The position numbers were made by a program, and so were the translations under genes. Below, one piece after another: positions 26,226 to 30,427 of a DNA stretch of 30,427 nt. The notes below the pieces were generated by a model. The model was given only the letters and a program-made list of their open reading frames with translations, was not told the DNA's origin and did no database searches. Source of the DNA: Fragilaria crotonensis (taxonomy: Eukaryota > Bacillariophyta > Fragilariophyceae > Fragilariales > Fragilariaceae); NCBI GenBank assembly GCA_022925895.1, contig JAKSYS010000720.1:1-30427 (forward strand). The letters run 5' to 3'. Positions within the stretch are counted from its first letter, which is position 1; each line of letters starts with the position of its first letter.

Positions 26226-26271
26226 CCGACGGTAGACTTAAGGTTAGTAGGACCTAGAAGTCTGCCGTCGG
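26226..26271. repeat. Strong imperfect hairpin, ~19-bp arms
   Basis: Left arm 26226-26244 and right arm 26252-26271 match as reverse complements except for one A/G difference, one extra base and one mismatch, around a 7-base loop. Function is unknown. Confidence 0.75.
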
Positions 26272-26391
26272 ACTTGACGGGAGAGGAAGCGAACGTGACG
26301 GATCGTCCAGCTTTGGGCGTAGGAGTCCTGAAGATGTGGACCATGATGGTAAATTTGTTGTTACAAATATGTAGAAGATGTAGAACTAAGT

Positions 26392-26407
26392 AGTAAAGGC
26401 CTTTACT
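26392..26407. repeat. Perfect 16-bp palindrome
   Basis: AGTAAAGGCCTTTACT equals its reverse complement. It is the first of several inverted repeats within 150 bases. Confidence 0.85.
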
Positions 26408-26456
26408 GTTTTTGGTTTGTGGAAATTATAAGTTAAAATGTAGATGAAAAATGAAG

Positions 26457-26487
26457 GTGAGATCTCCAACATTAGTTGGAGTCTCAC
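26457..26487. repeat. Hairpin with 13-bp arms and one bulged base
   Basis: GTGAGATCTCCAAC and GTTGGAGTCTCAC pair completely apart from one bulged T, around the loop ATTA. Smaller stems follow at 26509-26523 (CCACT/AGTGG) and 26533-26545 (TATGG/CCATA). Confidence 0.8.
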
Positions 26488-26754
26488 AAAAGTTATGTTG
26501 CTTTAATCCCACTTGTTGAGTGGTGTTTGAGTTATGGATCCCATAGTTAAAGTTGTGTTTTCAATAAAATTGACAACATAACAGATTTGAATACTTAGGG
26601 AAACTCAGGGCAACATAATTTAAATTCCTTGCGTGGTCGCGGGACCCAGAGTTCTGATTCGCAGAACTACTGGAACGGGTCACGGACAGGCTAAGAAAAA
26701 TATAGGACTGTCTATCGTATTACCGTATGGTTTTTAACCTTACAGTAATTACGA

Positions 26755-26778
26755 GTGACAGTGTGACAGAGTGACAGT
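26755..26778 (+). repeat. Three tandem copies of GTGACAG(T/A)
   Basis: The 8-bp unit is repeated three times about 140 bases upstream of the CACTIN start codon. It could be a promoter element, but this is only positional inference. Confidence 0.7.
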
Positions 26779-26916
26779 AGATCTTTAACAGATACCCCCC
26801 CCCGGGTGTTTAGACACTAGCTAGTAGCACGATCGATTCAGTCACCCTGCGCCGATGTCACCATCAACACCTGTGTAAAACAGCCACAAACGAATTCACA
26901 TAGGACTTGCGTGAAA

Positions 26917-28743
26917 ATGGGGAGATCTGATGACGGCAGCGGCATCATCGGCAGAAAGGTGAAGCACAAGGAATCAAATCGTCTGGATGATGATGATGTA
27001 GAGTCAGAGGAGCACCATCGAAGCAATCGCAACAAGAAGAAGAAGCGAAACGATTACGAGAGCGAGGATTCGTCGAGAGATCGAAGAAAGAAGAAAAAGA
27101 GTAAGAAAAAGAGGCACAAACGTTCCCGTAGGGATGCCTCGTCATCTGAGTCTGAGGATAGTGACGACGGTGATGAAAAAGAAAAGTTGATCAATGAAAG
27201 GCTAATGAAGAAGCTAGCCAGTCGTGGAGAAACGCTGGAAGAACGCGAAGAGCGACGATCCCTGCGCCGAGCCGCCCGCATTACCGCAAAATTCGGATAC
27301 ACCCCAGACGATAATCCGTTCAACGATCCGCATTTGCATGAACCGTTTTCTTGGAAGAAGAAGCTGGAGAAGACCAGTGACAAGATTCCACGACAAGGAT
27401 TACAAACCCAAACATTTGAGGAGATCGAAAAGGTTCGTAAGCGACGACAGGACCGCGAGATGCAGTTTGAAGAAATGGAACGCATTAGGGCAGAAGAGAG
27501 TCGAATGAAGGAATTGGAAAATTACGACGAGTGGGCACGCAAGGAGGAAGAATTTCACTTGCAGCAGCAAAGACAACGATCCGCCATTCGTCTTGTGGAG
27601 GGACGCGAGAAACCAATTGATGTCCTGGCCAAAAATCTGCTCATGTTTGGGCTATCGGACGAGGAACGAAAGAATCGTGCTGCAGTGAAGTATCAGGAAC
27701 GATACAATGCATTGAATGAGCTGGAATCGCTTGAGGCAGAACTCGAGAAGCCACACGAGATGCTCAAGGTCCTCAAGTTGGACGAGCTGGAAGAACTCGT
27801 TGTTGACATTAATACATTTCGCAAGCTGGAATTAGAAGGAGGCTTAAGTGGGCGCGATAGCACAGTCCTTCGCTATTGGGATAACCTGTACTGCGTCGTA
27901 CAGGACGAGATTGATTATTTGAAGGATGGTGGTGCAAAGGGGCCGCACTCGCAAACCATCATGGAGATTCGAAAGCTCTTTGCTGGACAATCTGGAGAAG
28001 ATTTAGCCAAGACGAGAAGCGATTTCCTAGAAAAGATTCGCAAAACCTCCCACGCAGCCGCTTTTGATCCCAGCCTTAAGGGGAACGCAGACTATTGGAA
28101 AACGGCTCTTGATCAGTTGAATGTCCACCTTGCTAAAATGGAGCTATCCGATCTGCACAATAGGATGCTAGTGAGGCAACTAGAAAAATTGGAGAAAAAG
28201 AAGGTCGAAATGGAAGCTGCCGACGCTCGTGGAGAGACCAGCGAGACAGTAGACGATAGTGATGCGGAGAAAGTGGTAGTACCCAAGAACGTTACCCCTG
28301 GCTTTGGCGACCTTGAAGAAGAGCTGGGGCTGCAGGACGAAATCGACATGGGAGGAGCTACTTACGGCTGGCAAGATAAATGGCTTCCTCGCAAGCCACG
28401 ATACTTTCATCGAGTAAAATCAGGTTATGACTGGAACGGATATAACAGAACCCACTACGATACTGACAATCCACCACCGAAAATTGTGCAAGGGTATCGC
28501 TTTAATGTCTTCTATCCCGACCTCATCGACAAGACAAAGACTCCTCAATATTTTCTGGAGAAAGCTGATTCAGATGAATATTGCATCATCCGTTTCTCTG
28601 CCGGGCCGCCGTACGAGGACATTGCTTTCAAGATCATCAATCGCGAGTGGAACCGATCGAGAAAGCATGGATTTTGTTCGAAATTCGAGCGAGGTGTTCT
28701 TACGCTGTATTTCAGCTTTGCGACGCATTGGTATCGCAGGTAG
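26917..28743 (+). CDS. CACTIN: CACTIN, spliceosome-associated protein
   Basis: A single-exon gene of 608 codons. The ATG at 26917 is chosen because the only in-frame codon before it that could be a start is GTG. Residues 1-85 are a Lys/Arg/Ser/Asp/Glu-rich, low-complexity region with likely nuclear localisation signals, as in other cactins. The conserved Asp-Asn-Pro-Phe-x-Asp ... Trp-Lys-Lys-Lys-Leu-Glu-Lys block is near residues 128-150. The middle is highly charged and helical. The C-terminal ~125 residues (about 484-608) are the cactus-binding domain: Trp-Gln-Asp-Lys near the start, Asp-Asn-Pro-Pro-Pro-Lys-Ile-Val-Gln-Gly-Tyr, Phe-Tyr-Pro-Asp-Leu-Ile-Asp-Lys, and the terminal Trp-Tyr-Arg-Arg. 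Cactin is known as a nuclear factor of the spliceosomal C complex that supports accurate splicing, and as a regulator of Rel signalling in animals. The gene looks intact and under constraint, unlike its neighbours to the left. Confidence 0.96.
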   Translation: MGRSDDGSGIIGRKVKHKESNRLDDDDVESEEHHRSNRNKKKKRNDYESEDSSRDRRKKKKSKKKRHKRSRRDASSSESEDSDDGDEKEKLINERLMKKLASRGETLEEREERRSLRRAARITAKFGYTPDDNPFNDPHLHEPFSWKKKLEKTSDKIPRQGLQTQTFEEIEKVRKRRQDREMQFEEMERIRAEESRMKELENYDEWARKEEEFHLQQQRQRSAIRLVEGREKPIDVLAKNLLMFGLSDEERKNRAAVKYQERYNALNELESLEAELEKPHEMLKVLKLDELEELVVDINTFRKLELEGGLSGRDSTVLRYWDNLYCVVQDEIDYLKDGGAKGPHSQTIMEIRKLFAGQSGEDLAKTRSDFLEKIRKTSHAAAFDPSLKGNADYWKTALDQLNVHLAKMELSDLHNRMLVRQLEKLEKKKVEMEAADARGETSETVDDSDAEKVVVPKNVTPGFGDLEEELGLQDEIDMGGATYGWQDKWLPRKPRYFHRVKSGYDWNGYNRTHYDTDNPPPKIVQGYRFNVFYPDLIDKTKTPQYFLEKADSDEYCIIRFSAGPPYEDIAFKIINREWNRSRKHGFCSKFERGVLTLYFSFATHWYRR

Positions 28744-28795
28744 AAGATGCCAAGAAAGCAAACACTTCCCTAGTAGTACTAGCATGTAACGTTGA

Positions 28796-30125
28796 CTAGT
28801 TCGAACGGCCTTCATAGACAGTTGTTGCTGGTGCAACAGCTGGTACCTCCAGCATAATTGATTCCGCTTCAAAGGCTATGGGCTCCAATCTGAGCTTCCA
28901 TCCATGCGCTGTTGAACCAAGGTCGACTTTGCTACGTAGCTCTGGAAGGGGAAAAAATTTCCAGTACCCCTTCAGTGGCAGTACTCCATTCTTCATAGCG
29001 GGAACAACGATATCGTTGATGGCTGCAATGTATCGCACCTTTTTCACGGGAGGCTGATCATGACTTTGTTTTGAATCGATTGTAGATTTTTCCGTAACCG
29101 AAATGCGACTCTTTGATGGGCTAGTCTCCTCTTCAAGTTGCTGGAGGCCTCGACCGAGAAGGCAACCAATCTGTGATACGCCAACACATGTTAGATCCAA
29201 GCTTCGTAATCAAATTACTGCGTCGCATTCCTCAACCTACCTTTCTCCGCAGGCTTCGACGCGATAGTACGACGTGCTCTCCATCGTCGTTGACACCGAG
29301 GACACGAAATCCACCTTCCCCCAAGATTGTCATAATGTTGTCTACGACCTTCATTCTCTCCTGCTCGGATTGAGCAAGTTTGTATGCCTGCAAGTGCAAC
29401 TCCAAAATGTCATGAAAGTGATGGTTTCCATTATGATTCAACAAAAAGCTTCCTCCGCGGCCTATGAGAACGTCCTTTTCTTCAAGAATGTTGACCAAAG
29501 TTCCATCACTGGAGTTGTTGTTCATTTGGGTAATCATCGCTGGAGTCGCACCAACGGGCTCATCGCGGGTGACTTCGATCCGTCCTGCATTGCTTGTAGT
29601 CCTTTTTGTAGCCCCGTTTATGAATCTTTGCATTCTCCATTCTGGTTTCCATGCATCTTGCCGATGCCAAGGGGTTACTGACTCCGCGTAACTCACAATG
29701 TCAGCTCCCTCGCGTCTGAGCTGACGGGCCGTCTTGAGATGAAATTCGTTGTGTTGTGAGATGAATCCCGCACGATGCCTGAGTGACGCGAGGACCTAAA
29801 ATGATGAGAGTGTTGTGAGATATCAGTTTTGCATCGTCGTATAAACGTGAGACTAGTGACCCCCCATAAAACTTACTGTCCTCGCGATTTCAACGTCATC
29901 AAGAATCTCTTCAAAAACTAGGTCATCGTTAAATTCTAAGAGACGATAGCCAGATCGCTTCAAAGCATGCACAATGTTCTCGACCAGCGAGTCGCGCTTG
30001 CTGGAATCAGAGATGTATTCTTCCGTATGCAAATCGATGAATTTTCGGAACCTCCTGTTACCCAAGTGATCGAAAAAAGCGTTCACATCACCACACAAGA
30101 TATCTCGCTCTCCAGGGCAGTCCAT
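28796..30125 (-). CDS. DUF6824-type protein with two domains, three exons
   Basis: On the minus strand, exon 1 is 30125-29877, exon 2 is 29795-29241 and exon 3 is 29170-28796. The introns of 81 and 70 bases have GTAAGT...TTTTAG and GTAGGT...CACAG ends, and all joins are in phase 0. The product has 391-392 residues. Domain 1 (about residues 6-70) starts with Arg-Asp-Ile-Leu-Cys-Gly and has His-Leu-Gly-Asn-Arg-Arg-Phe. Domain 2 (about 190-268) starts with Lys-Asp-Val-Leu-Ile-Gly-Arg-Gly-Gly and has His-Asn-Gly-Asn-His-His-Phe. This Gly-Arg-Gly-Gly ... His-x-Gly-Asn pattern is the hallmark of DUF6824, a family common in diatoms and of unknown function. The C-terminal 124 residues have no recognised domain. 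It converges with CACTIN, with 52 bases between the stops. Confidence 0.83.
29171..29240 (-). other. Intron 2 of the DUF6824 gene
   Basis: 70 bases, 5' GTAGGT and 3' CACAG on the minus strand, phase 0. It contains a stop just after the donor (Lys-Val-Gly-stop), so splicing is needed to reach the third exon. Confidence 0.75.
29796..29876 (-). other. Intron 1 of the DUF6824 gene
   Basis: 81 bases, 5' GTAAGT and 3' TTTTAG on the minus strand, phase 0. Joining the flanking exons extends the reading frame upstream of 29696 without stops. Confidence 0.8.
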
Positions 30126-30427
30126 GTTGCGGGACCTTGATAGAGCAATTGTTGGACAACGTTATGCAAAAGAGCTCAGGTAGGACGTAGAACAATGAAA
30201 TTGGGGAGTTGTGGAGTTGTGGAGTTGTGATGAAGCACGTATGACGAGTGACACGGTACCAGGTACTTGCACGCAGCACTCGTGTCTGGGTTGCTACATT
30301 TAAGCCCAAATATCTGAATGCAACAATAGGAGCGAATTGAGGCATTTCGTGGTTTTCGGGTGATATCGGCGGACCACGACCTGCCACCATTCTGATTGTA
30401 CCAGTTCCTCATGTAGCCATGACGTAT
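30126..30427 (-). promoter_or_regulatory. 5' flank of the DUF6824 gene
   Basis: This holds the presumed promoter and 5' UTR. Three tandem copies of GGAGTTGT lie at 30205-30228, about 80-100 bases before the ATG. No other gene is supported up to the window end; the minus-strand open frames here have no recognisable features. Confidence 0.45.
30205..30228 (-). repeat. Three tandem copies of an 8-bp unit
   Basis: GGAGTTGT is repeated exactly three times (ACAACTCC on the gene's strand). Confidence 0.85.

Larger units (their letters stand above)
25537..26916. other. Spacer between A3 and CACTIN, rich in short repeats
   Basis: No gene is supported. The stretch contains a 28-bp direct repeat (25766-25793 and 26107-26134), 15-bp inverted repeats (25738-25752 and 26067-26081), an AC microsatellite (26139-26163), a strong hairpin (26226-26271), a 16-bp palindrome (26392-26407), a 13-bp-arm hairpin (26457-26487), smaller stems to 26545 and at 26651-26667, an 8-bp tandem repeat (26755-26778) and a C9 run (26795-26803). 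The part next to 26917 must contain the CACTIN promoter, but I see no decisive element. Confidence 0.6.

Noticed and set aside
26651-26667. tRNA-like hairpin GTTCTG/CAGAAC
   Set aside because: The loop does not fit an anticodon or T loop, and no acceptor or D arm pairs around it.
27054-27485. 143-codon minus-strand frame inside CACTIN
   Set aside because: Shadow of the repetitive Lys/Glu/Ser-coding sequence of CACTIN.
30088-30390. 100-codon minus-strand frame upstream of the DUF6824 gene
   Set aside because: Out of frame with exon 1, overlaps its start, and contains a low-complexity tandem repeat; no evidence for coding.
1-30427. CRISPR arrays, tRNA or rRNA genes
   Set aside because: No regularly spaced repeats with unique spacers, and no recognisable RNA gene was found on either strand.

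Overview
The window looks like nuclear DNA from a diatom (a pennate one is my guess; species not determinable). The support is a conserved eukaryotic CACTIN gene, a neighbouring gene with short GT-AG introns and two DUF6824-type domains (a family expanded in diatoms), and non-LTR retrotransposons whose reverse transcriptase motifs (D-A-x-A-C-[FY]-D-R-I and GTGQGS) I associate with diatom genomes. About 24 kb is repeat-derived; the right-hand 3.5 kb is a compact pair of host genes.

Layout. 1-6156 (+): retrotransposon copy A1, cut by the window edge in ORF1 and heavily frameshifted in ORF2. 6157-6849: no convincing gene. 6850-9060 (-): fragments of an unrecognised protein-coding sequence, apparently broken. 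9061-9591: non-coding, with several perfect short hairpins. 9592-15236 (+): copy B2 of a second, related family, 5' truncated within the endonuclease but with nearly intact reverse transcriptase and RNase H. 15246-17095 (-): copy B4 of family B, only the end of ORF1 and the endonuclease, tail-to-tail with B2. 17096-25536 (+): copy A3, the most complete element, with ORF1, endonuclease, reverse transcriptase, RNase H and a zinc knuckle, carrying several single-base frame breaks. 25537-26916: non-coding spacer full of short direct and inverted repeats. 26917-28743 (+): CACTIN. 28796-30125 (-): a three-exon DUF6824 gene, convergent with CACTIN. 30126-30427: its 5' flank.

How the parts work. The A elements have a two-ORF plan: a gag-like ORF1 with a coiled coil, then ORF2 with an apurinic-type endonuclease for target nicking, a reverse transcriptase for target-primed synthesis, RNase H to remove the RNA template, and a Cys-Cys-His-Cys knuckle. 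In both A copies the ORF1 stop and ORF2 start overlap as ATGA, suggesting termination-reinitiation coupling. Their 3' ends share sequence blocks flanking a stem-loop of different sequence, a candidate recognition site for the reverse transcriptase. None of the copies is intact as given. Many breaks sit in homopolymers, so decay and assembly error both need to be considered.
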